Assembly: GCA_026398735.1 (NCBI GenBank)
Contig: JAPLSH010000019.1
Location: forward strand, 87,304-151,303
DNA length: 64,000 nucleotides
Origin: Pseudomonadota bacterium
GTDB taxonomy: Bacteria; Pseudomonadota; Gammaproteobacteria; Steroidobacterales; Steroidobacteraceae
Direction of reading: 5' to 3'
Position numbers and translations under genes: made by a program. Numbering within the stretch: position 1 is the stretch's first letter; each line of letters begins with the position of its first letter. The notes beneath the pieces were generated by a model. The model had not been told where the DNA came from. It ran no database searches and saw only the letters and a program-made list of their open reading frames with translations. Of this stretch, positions 17,298 through 23,683 are shown piece after piece.

Positions 17298-17625
17298 CGC
17301 GGGACGATCCGGCCGGCCGCTTGAGATGGACGCGCTTGGGCAGAGCCGCGCTGGCCAGCGCCTGCCCGACACGGTCGTTGCTGATGTCTGCCACTTGGCT
17401 CAGGCCGTCGAGCAGGCCCAGCGCTTGAAGAACTCCGGCATAGATGCCGATGCTGACGCCGGTATCTCCAGCCTCGACCTTTTGCAGTGTCGATCGGGAA
17501 GTGAAGGCGCGTTCGGCGACGACCGCCATGGGCAGCCGCCTACGACGACGGGCATCCTGGATGTCCGCCCCGAGCTTGCGCAGTGCCCGCTGCACCGCGG
17601 CGGGAGGGGTGTGTGGAGTTGGCAT
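17290..17625 (-). CDS. hipB: HipB-like XRE-family antitoxin
   Basis: A 111-residue helix-turn-helix protein (LGADIQDARRRRRLPMAVVA, then AFTSRSTLQKVEAGDTGVSIG) of the type encoded directly upstream of HipA kinases. It binds operator DNA and the HipA toxin. It has an intact frame; the ATG at 17625 follows AAGGTG, and an extra upstream start at 17640 is possible. Its hipA partner is reduced to a short remnant, so this is now an orphan antitoxin or repressor. Confidence 0.8.
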   Translation of the reverse strand: MPTPHTPPAAVQRALRKLGADIQDARRRRRLPMAVVAERAFTSRSTLQKVEAGDTGVSIGIYAGVLQALGLLDGLSQVADISNDRVGQALASAALPKRVHLKRPAGSSRDG

Positions 17626-17749
17626 ATGACACCTTGGCACTACGTATTAGAGAGATATGTAGCACGAAGATTACAATATTTCTAGGCTCAAGCGGAGTCT
17701 AGAGAGTGGTTGTCCTGCCGACTGCCTCGAAGCCGGGGCATCGCAATGT

Positions 17750-17766
17750 ATACCCGTTTCGGGTAT
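17750..17766. promoter_or_regulatory. Candidate XRE operator dyad
   Basis: ATACCC and GGGTAT form perfect arms around five bases, 8 bp before the GTG start at 17775. Dyads of this form are typical binding sites of HigA/NadS-type antitoxins, so autoregulation of the following gene is likely. Confidence 0.6.
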
Positions 17767-17774
17767 GTTTGGGC

Positions 17775-18077
17775 GTGAGCAAAATCACTAAGTCATTGCG
17801 TACGGATGTGGCAACCCTGCACAAGGCAGGCGCAATCAGCAAAGTGACGATGCGTGATTTTGATTTGTTGTGTCCTCCGGCTGTCCGGGCATTTTCCGCA
17901 AGTGACATTAAGCAGCTACGCGAAGCGCTGCGATTCAGCCAACCTGTGTTTGCGCTGCATTTGCACACCACGGCCTCTACGGTGCGCAAATGGGAGCAGG
18001 GCGAAACCCATCCGACTGGACCAGCACTCAAACTGCTCAATATCATCGCTGATAAGGGACTGCAGGCTCTGCTTTGA
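17775..18077 (+). CDS. XRE-family antitoxin (HigA/NadS-like), orphan
   Basis: A 100-residue helix-turn-helix protein: an N-terminal extension (SKITKSLRTDVATLHKAGAI), FSASDIKQLREALRFSQPVF, then TTASTVRKWEQGETHPTGPA and LKLLNIIADKGLQALL. This is the antitoxin pattern that normally follows a RelE/HigB-type toxin gene. The GTG at 17775 fits the family N-terminus; a longer frame to 17706 has no similarity. No toxin frame is present between 17626 and 17775, and the operator now sits directly at the antitoxin start. It appears to be an orphan repressor. Confidence 0.8.
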   Translation: MSKITKSLRTDVATLHKAGAISKVTMRDFDLLCPPAVRAFSASDIKQLREALRFSQPVFALHLHTTASTVRKWEQGETHPTGPALKLLNIIADKGLQALL

Positions 18078-18114
18078 GAGCAGCAGCGATCCATAGCCCT
18101 TGAGGTCATAATTC

Positions 18115-18327
18115 ATGGCAACTGTAGTCATACGCAATCTTCCGGCCGAGGTGCATTTGGCCATCAAGCTGCAGGCTGCGCGGCACAACCGCAGCGCAGA
18201 GGCCCAGATCCGCGCCATTCTGGAATCCGCTGTTCGGCCCGTCGGGCGTCTGCAACTGGGAACGGCCTTGGCGGAGCGCAGTCGCGCACTCGGGTTGGTG
18301 GCGGGTGATGTCGAGGCGCTGGGTTGA
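18115..18327 (+). CDS. fitA: FitA-like ribbon-helix-helix antitoxin
   Basis: A 70-residue ribbon-helix-helix protein (MATVVIRNLPAEVHLAIKLQA, with HNRSAEAQIRAILESA) of the FitA/plasmid-stability type. It binds DNA and neutralises the PIN-domain toxin FitB encoded immediately downstream. The C-terminus (ALGLVAGDVEALG) does not end like known FitA tails, probably because a deletion joined it to the middle of fitB. A GAGG lies about 8 bases before the ATG. The toxin partner is broken, so the protein is probably an orphan. Confidence 0.8.
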   Translation: MATVVIRNLPAEVHLAIKLQAARHNRSAEAQIRAILESAVRPVGRLQLGTALAERSRALGLVAGDVEALG

Positions 18328-18436
18328 TGCCCAGCCTGCCGAGGCGCTGTATTTGTCCAGCGTCACACTTGGCGAGCTGTCCTTTTGAATGAGCAAGCTG
18401 CCTAAGGGCAAGCTCGAGCAGGGACTGACGCCTCAG
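18320..18436 (+). pseudogene. fitB: FitB/VapC-like PIN toxin remnant
   Basis: In the frame beginning inside the fitA stop region, WVDAQPAEALYLSSVTLGEL, then SF, a TGA at 18386, then MSKLPKGKLEQGLTPQ match residues about 27-65 of FitB toxins. The first 25 or so residues with the catalytic LDTN Asp are absent. A stop codon stands where a Gly is normal, and the second half of the domain is gone. This is a deletion remnant, not a functional toxin. Confidence 0.72.
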
Positions 18437-18531
18437 GTAAGTCAAATTCACACATTTGCGACAGGTTTGCCTGGGGGTCTTGGCGTGGCCGGTATCGCAA
18501 ACTCTCCCGATCGATAGCTGGCAACTTGAAG

Positions 18532-18550
18532 TAGTCCCGAATTGGGACTA
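18532..18550. promoter_or_regulatory. Candidate higBA operator dyad
   Basis: TAGTCCC and GGGACTA are perfect 7-bp arms around five bases, ending 9 bp before the GTG start of the higB toxin gene. The likely role is autorepression by the HigBA complex. Confidence 0.6.
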
Positions 18551-18559
18551 AGGTGCGAT

Positions 18560-18862
18560 GTGCGGGTAATCTCTTCGTCAACGCTGCGCGAGTTTTGGCA
18601 GACCCATACGGATGCGGAACAGGCTCTCAGAGCTTGGTACGCGGAGGTTGCCGCTGCAATTTGGACGCAGCCTTCCGAGATCAAGGCTAGTTATCGGACG
18701 GCTAGCTTGTTGGGGAACGGGCGCGTGGTGTTCAACATCAAGGGTAATCGCTATCGGCTTGTGGCGGCGATTCACTACGAGCATCAAATCGTCTATGTGA
18801 AATTTGTGGGCACACATTCGCAGTACGACCAGATTGATGCGGGATCAGTTGATTTGAAATGA
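18560..18862 (+). CDS. higB: HigB-type mRNA interferase toxin
   Basis: A 100-residue RelE-fold toxin of the HigB_toxin family, with RVISSSTLREFWQTHTDAEQ, then NGRVVFNIKGNRYRLVAAIH and the C-terminal FVGTHSQYDQIDA characteristic of the group. HigB cleaves mRNA on the translating ribosome. The GTG at 18560 is preceded by AAGG and fits the family N-terminus. The length is normal and all conserved segments are present, so it should be functional. The higA antitoxin follows 19 bp downstream. Confidence 0.9.
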   Translation: MRVISSSTLREFWQTHTDAEQALRAWYAEVAAAIWTQPSEIKASYRTASLLGNGRVVFNIKGNRYRLVAAIHYEHQIVYVKFVGTHSQYDQIDAGSVDLK

Positions 18863-18881
18863 GCTTAGCAGGAGCAAAAAC

Positions 18882-19247
18882 GTGGAAATCGCCCCAGTGA
18901 ATACTGAGTCAGCCTATCGGGCAGCGCTGGCAGAGGTGTCTGCTCTGGTCGATGCTGATCCCAAATTGGGTACAGCAGAGGCCGATCGACTCGATGTATT
19001 GGTAACGCTGGTACAGGCGTATGAGGCCAAGCATCACGCCATCGATCCACCGGATCCGATTGAGGCCATCAAGTTCCGCATGGAGCAGCAGGGCCTTTCG
19101 ATCAAGGATCTTGAGCAGATCATCGGCAAAAGCAATCGCGTTTATGAGGTGCTCAACCGCAAGCGTTCTTTGACGCTGGCGATGATTCGCCGTCTGCATG
19201 AGCAGTTGGGGATTCCCGCGCACGTGTTGATTGCAGAGGGGCTGTGA
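18882..19247 (+). CDS. higA: HigA-type antitoxin
   Basis: A 121-residue antitoxin with an N-terminal toxin-binding part and a C-terminal helix-turn-helix (MEQQGLSIKDLEQIIGKSNR, then VYEVLNRKRSLTLAMIRRLH). It starts at a GTG with AGGAG 8 bases upstream. The order toxin-then-antitoxin is normal for higBA. This pair is complete, in contrast to most neighbours. Confidence 0.9.
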   Translation: MEIAPVNTESAYRAALAEVSALVDADPKLGTAEADRLDVLVTLVQAYEAKHHAIDPPDPIEAIKFRMEQQGLSIKDLEQIIGKSNRVYEVLNRKRSLTLAMIRRLHEQLGIPAHVLIAEGL

Positions 19248-19266
19248 CCGCAGAGCGCTTTGCACG

Positions 19267-19476
19267 CCACCGCCTGTTTATACGGCGACCAAGGTCGTTC
19301 AGATCCGAACACGCAAGGCAAAGATGAGTCAGGCAGTGTTTGCTGGCTTTCTGAATGTCACGACTTCAACTGTTCAGAAGTGGGAATCCGCCAGTTCGGG
19401 TAAGCACCCCTGCGGGTCGGCGGCAAAGCTGCTTCAGCTCATCGAGAAAAAGGGCATAGAGGCACTTGCCGTATAG
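19267..19476 (+). pseudogene. XRE-family antitoxin fragment
   Basis: The frame reads PPPVYTATKVVQIRTRKAKM, SQAVFAGFLNVTTSTVQKWE and AAKLLQLIEKKGIEALAV, the C-terminal two thirds of a NadS/HigA-type antitoxin. The N-terminal 25-30 residues and a proper start are missing: the only in-frame starts are a TTG inside higA and an internal ATG at 19324. It lies directly after higA, apparently brought there by a deletion. No matching toxin is present. Confidence 0.65.
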
Positions 19477-19632
19477 AGGGCAGGGCAGGTCGGGTAAGCG
19501 CGCCCACTGCCACTAGTGTGGCTGCCTGACCGCTAGAAATTTGTGCGTTTGCACTACCTTTGGTGGTGGGTAGTCAGGTCAGCCGTATGTGAAGCTGAGG
19601 TGGACGGGAACCTGATTGGTTTCTCCATTCTG

Positions 19633-19647
19633 TATCAGCCGCTGATA
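19633..19647. promoter_or_regulatory. Candidate tumEA operator dyad
   Basis: TATCAGC and GCTGATA flank a single base, ending 8 bp before the ATG of the TumE-like gene. The 179 bp between the XRE fragment and this gene hold no other feature that I can support. Confidence 0.55.
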
Positions 19648-19655
19648 TACTCGCC

Positions 19656-20021
19656 ATGCTCGAAGAACTTGGTATCCAAACCCTTCTTGAACTGCACGAC
19701 CAGATCATCGATCAGGAAGATGGTTACTGGGTCAAAATTGAGGCATGGCGCGTACCGATTAGCCGCGGCATTCCGCACGGTGTTCGATACTCGCTGACCT
19801 TGCATGAACCTTTTGGCAAGCGAATTCTGGGTTACGACAACGCGCACTCGGTAAAACTACCCGGACGGTTCAATTTTGTCGGTAGTCGATTGCCCTATGA
19901 CCATCGACATGGGCATGCCAGTGAACGGCCGGTGCCATATGAGTTTCGGGATGCCCATCAACTGCTGGCAGATTTTTTTCGCGAAGTTGACCGAGTGTTG
20001 ATAGAAATCAGAAGACCATGA
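19656..20021 (+). CDS. tumE: TumE-like toxin (DUF6516)
   Basis: A 121-residue protein of the DUF6516 family, recently classed as the TumE toxin of TumE/TumA systems. Recognisable parts are GYWVKIEAWRVPISRGIPHG, then RYSLTLHEPFGKRILGYDN and the end FFREVDRVLIEIRR. TumE is thought to act as an RNase-like toxin. It overlaps the next gene by 4 bases (ATGA), as expected for a coupled TA pair. The frame is complete. Confidence 0.78.
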   Translation: MLEELGIQTLLELHDQIIDQEDGYWVKIEAWRVPISRGIPHGVRYSLTLHEPFGKRILGYDNAHSVKLPGRFNFVGSRLPYDHRHGHASERPVPYEFRDAHQLLADFFREVDRVLIEIRRP

Positions 20022-20365
20022 AAGCAATAGTCATAGGCATCCTTCCCCAAGAACGCATCCGCGAGCGATTGCTGGCCATTGCGCGCGGGCAGTACACACC
20101 TAAGCCATCAGAGCCGCGTATTTGGTTTACCTCCATGCGGTCTTTGGCAGAGGTGCTCAGTGATGAGAACCGCGCATTACTGAAGATCATCCAAGAGACC
20201 AAGCCTCAATCCATCTCGTCGCTGGCTCACATGACTGGCCGTAAGCCAGGCAACCTGTCGCGCACGCTCAAAACCATGTCCAATTATGGATTTGTCGAAA
20301 TGCGACGCGAGAGCCGCCAAGTGCGCCCCATCGCAAAAGCAACTGAGTTTCGAATAGTGGCTTGA
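20018..20365 (+). CDS. tumA: TumA-like winged-HTH antitoxin
   Basis: A 115-residue protein with a MarR-like winged helix (PQSISSLAHMTGRKPGNLSR, then TLKTMSNYGFVEMRR). It is the usual partner of DUF6516 toxins and would bind both the toxin and the dyad upstream of tumE. The N-terminal half (KAIVIGILPQERIRERLLAI) is the predicted toxin-binding part. Its start overlaps the tumE stop. The pair appears intact. Confidence 0.76.
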   Translation: MKAIVIGILPQERIRERLLAIARGQYTPKPSEPRIWFTSMRSLAEVLSDENRALLKIIQETKPQSISSLAHMTGRKPGNLSRTLKTMSNYGFVEMRRESRQVRPIAKATEFRIVA

Positions 20366-20519
20366 GTACTACTCAGCAGCACAGCCCCGCTCAAAAACGC
20401 CAGCGGGGTGTTTCGACCCTGGGCACCGGTCAATTGCCCCTAATTCCCTAGATTTCTATCTCTGCTTCGTTTGGCTGTGGTGGCACTTTATTGCTGCGCA
20501 TGGCCTTTGCACATCTTGT

Positions 20520-20535
20520 CATTTATATATAAATG
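20520..20535. promoter_or_regulatory. Candidate operator, 16-bp perfect palindrome
   Basis: CATTTATATATAAATG is a perfect palindrome just upstream of the deleted relE remnant. It is the likely autoregulatory site of the former toxin-antitoxin operon and may still control the surviving antitoxin. Apart from this, the 20366-20546 stretch shows nothing I can support. Confidence 0.55.
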
Positions 20536-20546
20536 AGTATAAATTC

Positions 20547-20666
20547 TTGCTGTCTGGTGAATGCAAAGAACTGCGCTGGGTTGGGTCCTTACAGCAGGAC
20601 ATGTCTTTAATTCGCGCCCGCTTGAAGAGTGCACAGGCACATGCCGCAGGAGTTGGTAATGACTGA
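20547..20666 (+). pseudogene. RelE/Gp49-like toxin with in-frame internal deletion
   Basis: One open frame joins KELRWVGSLQQD, the N-terminus typical of phage-Gp49-type RelE toxins, directly to MSLIRARLKSAQAHAAG, typical of their C-terminus. About 75-80 residues carrying the RNase core are absent, yet the frame is kept and its stop still overlaps the antitoxin start by 8 bases. The only plausible starts are non-ATG (TTG at 20547) or the internal ATG at 20601. The peptide cannot be a toxin, but its translation may still couple the antitoxin. Confidence 0.7.
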
Positions 20667-20979
20667 CATTGCCAAGGGTTCGACGAATGTTTACGAAGAC
20701 ATCGGCTTGTCCGATGCTGCCGGTATGCAGGTCAAGGCGGCCTTGGTTGCCAAGGTGGCCGAGATCATGAAAGGCCGTAACCTGACTCAAGTCCAAGCCG
20801 CTGTGATTTTGGGTATGTCCCAGCCGAAGCTGTCGGCCGTGCTGCGGGGTCAGTTCAGGGGTATCAGCGAGACCAAGTTGATCGACTGCATGAATCGCTT
20901 GGGTCGTGATGTGGAGATCGTTGTCCGCTCGCCCACGCGTCTGCGCCGTTCAGGTCGTACGCGCGTGGTGTTTGCCTGA
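20659..20979 (+). CDS. XRE-family antitoxin (HTH_37 type)
   Basis: A 106-residue protein with the N-terminus NVYEDIGLSDAAGMQVKAAL and a helix-turn-helix (NLTQVQAAVILGMSQPKLSA, then RGQFRGISETKLIDCMNRLG). It is the standard antitoxin partner of Gp49/RelE-type toxins. AGGAG lies 6 bases before the ATG at 20659. The toxin gene upstream is deleted internally, so this antitoxin is an orphan with its operator still in place. Confidence 0.85.
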   Translation: MTDIAKGSTNVYEDIGLSDAAGMQVKAALVAKVAEIMKGRNLTQVQAAVILGMSQPKLSAVLRGQFRGISETKLIDCMNRLGRDVEIVVRSPTRLRRSGRTRVVFA

Positions 20980-20997
20980 TTGCAGGCACGTACTGGT

Positions 20998-21954
20998 TCA
21001 GCGCGCCCACCGCCACCCGAACTGAAAGCTGACATCGGGTGAGTGGTTCACTTGGATGTCTTCGACCACGCTGGCTTCAAATACGCTGCCCGACTGCAGA
21101 TGCCAACGACCGCCGACAGTCAGCTGCACTGCTTCGCGCAGCATCGGTAGGTCTGAACCGCGCAGCAGTGCGCTATGGGCATCGACCTGCATCAGGGCCT
21201 CCAGTTGCCGTGTGCTGCGCCAACTTAATGTGGCACTGCCAAAGCCCACGTTACGCGCCAACGGCAGCAAGCCGTCGCCACCGCTGCGCGAGTAGCCGGC
21301 GCGGGCGTCCATAGTCCAGCGTGTTGCCAGTGTGTGCTGCCACGTCAGCCAAGCAGCGGCATCAACCGCGCCATTGCCCATCAGCTTGGTGCTGTCACCG
21401 GTGGGCAGCTCCACACCAGCCCACGCGCTAAGCATGGTCTGTGACGACGCCATCAACGTGCGACCGGCCTCCAGTTGCAGGTCGCCCAGTGCCGCACCGC
21501 TAGCCACCAACACTGGCGCGGACCCTAGGCGTTGATAGGTGAGGGCATAGGCATTGCGGGGCACAGTGGGCCGTGCGCCCTGCGGCAAGCCGAAGGCGCG
21601 GTGCCAGCCATCGATGAAGCCATCGAGCACGCCGGCACTGCGCTGCACCACCGGCACGCTGGCGCGTAGCTGCCATGCGCCTACGCGTCGCGAGGCCGAC
21701 AACGTGAGCTCGGTCGACTCTTCGTCGACCACCAAACGCTCTTGCGTGGTGGCACCCACGTTGACGGTATTGCTCCAGGCCAGCTGTGCATCGAGTTGCC
21801 ACGCGTTGTCGCTTTTAGTGGCAGCGCCTACTGGCAGGTACTGCGCACGCGTCAGCGGCGTTTGATCGCGTATCGCCAACGGGTCGGCGTTGGCTGCTGT
21901 TGCCAGCAGATAAGCGGTGCCGGCGGTCAGCAGCGTGTGCAGCGAGGAGTGCAT
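20998..21954 (-). CDS. DUF3187 family outer-membrane-type protein
   Basis: A 318-residue protein with a signal peptide (about 1-23) and the DUF3187 hallmarks IRDQTPLTRAQYLPVG, SNTVNVGATTQERLVVDEES, DGWHRAFGLPQGARPTVPRN and a terminal FQFGWRWAR ending in alternating aromatic/polar residues. It is probably a beta-barrel outer-membrane protein; no function is known. It is the only non-TA gene inside the TA run and is transcribed against the others. GC-rich codon use resembles the chromosome rather than the island. Confidence 0.82.
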   Translation of the reverse strand: MHSSLHTLLTAGTAYLLATAANADPLAIRDQTPLTRAQYLPVGAATKSDNAWQLDAQLAWSNTVNVGATTQERLVVDEESTELTLSASRRVGAWQLRASVPVVQRSAGVLDGFIDGWHRAFGLPQGARPTVPRNAYALTYQRLGSAPVLVASGAALGDLQLEAGRTLMASSQTMLSAWAGVELPTGDSTKLMGNGAVDAAAWLTWQHTLATRWTMDARAGYSRSGGDGLLPLARNVGFGSATLSWRSTRQLEALMQVDAHSALLRGSDLPMLREAVQLTVGGRWHLQSGSVFEASVVEDIQVNHSPDVSFQFGWRWAR

Positions 21955-22064
21955 GGGTGGCCTTGGTGCGGCGGGAGTCGCAGCAGTTTAGCGGTGGGAG
22001 GCTCAGACACGATTTGAAAAGCAGTCGTTCAATGAACTACTCTATACCGAGGAGGTTCAGCAGC

Positions 22065-22400
22065 ATGAAAACTGTTCGTATGAAAATTGACCTGCGTGCG
22101 CGGGGCGCAAAGCGTGTCGGTCGCATTGATGCCAAGCGCGTGGATGCCACGACAGAGGCCGACATCGCGAAGCACAAGGCCGCAGATGACGCCGATGCCA
22201 TGCGCGATGCGGGCCGGTATGCACGTCGCGTTCGCAGTCGACTGGGATTCAGTCAGGCCGAGTTTGCTAAGCGCATTGATGTGTCTTTGGACACCATTCG
22301 CAATTGGGAGCAAGGCAAACGCCGCCCGACAGGCGCAGCCAAGGCCTTGCTGCGAGTACTGGACAAGGCGCCGGAGGCCGCTCTGGCGGCGTTGAGCTGA
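22065..22400 (+). CDS. XRE-family antitoxin, orphan
   Basis: A 111-residue helix-turn-helix protein: VDATTEADIAKHKAADDADA, then VRSRLGFSQAEFAKRIDVSL, DTIRNWEQGKRRPTG and KALLRVLDKAPEAAL. This type often follows a BrnT- or RelE-like toxin. AGGAGG lies 9 bases upstream of the ATG at 22065, which I prefer to the ATG at 22032. The overlapping frame just upstream (ELLYTEEVQQHEN) faintly resembles a BrnT tail, but is too short to be sure. No toxin is present. Confidence 0.8.
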   Translation: MKTVRMKIDLRARGAKRVGRIDAKRVDATTEADIAKHKAADDADAMRDAGRYARRVRSRLGFSQAEFAKRIDVSLDTIRNWEQGKRRPTGAAKALLRVLDKAPEAALAALS

Positions 22401-22433
22401 GTCACCCAGCAACGCTAAAAAGGGTGGCTGTCT

Positions 22434-22453
22434 AGATAACATCTTTGTTATCT
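22434..22453. promoter_or_regulatory. Candidate operator dyad of XRE gene
   Basis: AGATAAC and GTTATCT are perfect 7-bp arms around six bases, ending 7 bp before the ATG at 22461. The position is typical of antitoxin autoregulation. Confidence 0.55.
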
Positions 22454-22460
22454 TTTACCC

Positions 22461-22748
22461 ATGCGATCGCACGACCAATTAATTCGTTCTCTGACCCGCA
22501 GGCCTGGCGTTAGATCAGCGCTGGAGCGCATAGAGCGCGAGGAGGGTGATCTTCTCGATGCGCTGCTCAAAGCCCGGGAAGATGCGGGTCTCACGCAGGC
22601 TCAGGTTGCTGCGCGGATGGGAACACAGGCGCCTGCTATTGCACGTCTGGAGCGTTCGCTGGCCACGGGCAAGCATTCACCAACAGTCGCGACATTACGT
22701 CGATATCTACAGGCCTGCGGAAAGCAGCTGCAATTGAAAGTGTGCTGA
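22461..22748 (+). CDS. XRE-family antitoxin, orphan
   Basis: A 95-residue helix-turn-helix protein (LLDALLKAREDAGLTQAQVA, then ARMGTQAPAIARLERSLATG and HSPTVATLRRYLQACGKQL). It matches antitoxins that normally accompany RelE/ParE-type toxins. The frame is complete, with an ATG start. No toxin gene lies within the 60 bp upstream, and the gene downstream has its own antitoxin. A 32-bp palindromic repeat follows its stop. Confidence 0.8.
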   Translation: MRSHDQLIRSLTRRPGVRSALERIEREEGDLLDALLKAREDAGLTQAQVAARMGTQAPAIARLERSLATGKHSPTVATLRRYLQACGKQLQLKVC

Positions 22749-22749
22749 A

Positions 22750-22781
22750 CCCTGCATCACCCACTGGTGGGTGATGCATCG
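22750..22781. repeat. Palindromic 32-bp repeat, copy 1
   Basis: CCCTGCATCACCCAC and GTGGGTGATGCATCG flank TG; the inner 26 bp form a perfect palindrome. The copy lies 2 bp behind the stop of the XRE gene at 22461-22748. A second copy (28 of 32 identical) lies at 23634-23665, behind the stop of the next XRE gene. No U-tract follows, so a simple terminator is less likely. Confidence 0.8.
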
Positions 22782-22897
22782 TGTGGCGCTTGTTTGGCAA
22801 GGACTCGCTCTTATTGGCTAATTGCCATCTATTTAACGCTCGGCGTCCCGGCTAGTTCCTGCAAAAATTTTCCCAGCGTGATTTTTTTATCACACCA

Positions 22898-22910
22898 AGT
22901 GTTATACACT
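22898..22910. promoter_or_regulatory. Candidate relE/XRE operator dyad
   Basis: AGTGT and ACACT flank TAT, ending 15 bp before the TTG start of the RelE-type gene. The TTATAC within it could also be part of a -10 box. Confidence 0.45.
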
Positions 22911-22925
22911 GCTGGAGCGGGTACG

Positions 22926-23393
22926 TTGAAAATCCTGATAAGTGGATGGTTCGCGCGCTTTGCGCGCAAGCAGGGACTGACTGCAGATGTACTCCGTGCT
23001 GCTGTAAGTAGGGCGGAGCATGGATTGATTGACGCTTCGCTGGGTGAGGGTGTCATCAAACAACGCATTGGTCGTAGCGGTTCGGGAAAGTCTGGCGGCT
23101 ATCGCGCCATTATTTTTTACAGCAAGCGACGCTGTGCCATTTTTGTTTTCGGCTATGCCAAAAGCGATCGCGCCAACATTCGCAGCGATGAATTGTTGCA
23201 GTTCAAGAAGGCTTCTAAGGTTATGCAGGGGCTGACCGACGATCAGTTGCAGACCTTGGTTCAAACGGGACAATTTGAGGAAGTACGCCATGGACACCAA
23301 GTACAAGACCGATGCAATGGCTGCCATCCACGAATCCATGGAGGCATTGCGCGATATCGGCGCTATCGATATTCAGACCATGCGGGAGTTTGA
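22926..23393 (+). CDS. RelE/HigB-type toxin with displaced stop
   Basis: The first 120 residues match the RelE-like addiction-module family: WFARFARKQGLTADVLRAAV, then GLIDASLGEGVIKQRIGRSG, SGKSGGYRAIIFYSKRRCAI and FGYAKSDRANIRSDELLQFK. The TTG start at 22926 is preceded by GGAGCGGG. The family usually ends near 120-130 residues, around FEEV. Here the frame continues for about 38 more residues (HGHQVQDRCNGCHPRIHGG and on), overlapping the antitoxin gene by about 100 bp. The extension is an out-of-frame reading of the antitoxin, so a small indel has probably destroyed the native stop. Activity is uncertain. Confidence 0.8.
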   Translation: MKILISGWFARFARKQGLTADVLRAAVSRAEHGLIDASLGEGVIKQRIGRSGSGKSGGYRAIIFYSKRRCAIFVFGYAKSDRANIRSDELLQFKKASKVMQGLTDDQLQTLVQTGQFEEVRHGHQVQDRCNGCHPRIHGGIARYRRYRYSDHAGV

Positions 23394-23607
23394 TGAGGCC
23401 TGTCTGACGCCGGTTCAGGTGCTGTCACCTGATCAAATCAAAGCTCTGCGGTTAAGAGAGCGCATCTCGCAGCCGGTCTTTGCGCGCTACCTGAACGTGT
23501 CGCGCAATTTGGTTTCTGATTGGGAGCGCGGTGTGAAGCGGCCTGGTGGGCCCGCGCTGCGTCTGCTGAGTGTGGTTCAGCGCAAGGGCTTGTCAGCCAT
23601 TGCCTAG
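23290..23607 (+). CDS. XRE-family antitoxin of the RelE pair
   Basis: A 105-residue protein (MDTKYKTDAMAAIHESMEAL, then FDEACLTPVQVLSPDQIKAL, RERISQPVFARYLNVSRNLV and SDWERGVKRPGGPAL) of the NadS/HigA type that normally follows this RelE family. The ATG at 23290 fits the family N-terminus; an upstream in-frame start at 23275 would add five residues. The start lies inside the extended toxin frame. Confidence 0.85.
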   Translation: MDTKYKTDAMAAIHESMEALRDIGAIDIQTMREFDEACLTPVQVLSPDQIKALRLRERISQPVFARYLNVSRNLVSDWERGVKRPGGPALRLLSVVQRKGLSAIA

Positions 23608-23633
23608 AAGAAATTAACGCTAGCCGCCAACCA

Positions 23634-23665
23634 CCCTGCACCACCCACTGGTGAGTGATGCAGGG
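23634..23665. repeat. Palindromic 32-bp repeat, copy 2
   Basis: This copy reads CCCTGCACCACCCAC, TG, GTGAGTGATGCAGGG: the same core as copy 1 at 22750-22781 with four changes, but its palindrome has two mismatches. It lies 26 bp behind the stop of the relE-linked XRE gene. The two copies bracket the relE/XRE pair. Confidence 0.8.
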
Positions 23666-23683
23666 CGCGGCAGTTGAACTACC

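Noticed and set aside
19543-19797. Small plus-strand frame before tumE
   Set aside because: It overlaps the operator dyad and tumE in another frame and shows no family resemblance.
16176-23665. Superintegron cassette array
   Set aside because: A run of TA cassettes suggests it, but I see no integrase gene and no GTTRRRY-type attC core pairs; gene orientations are mixed.
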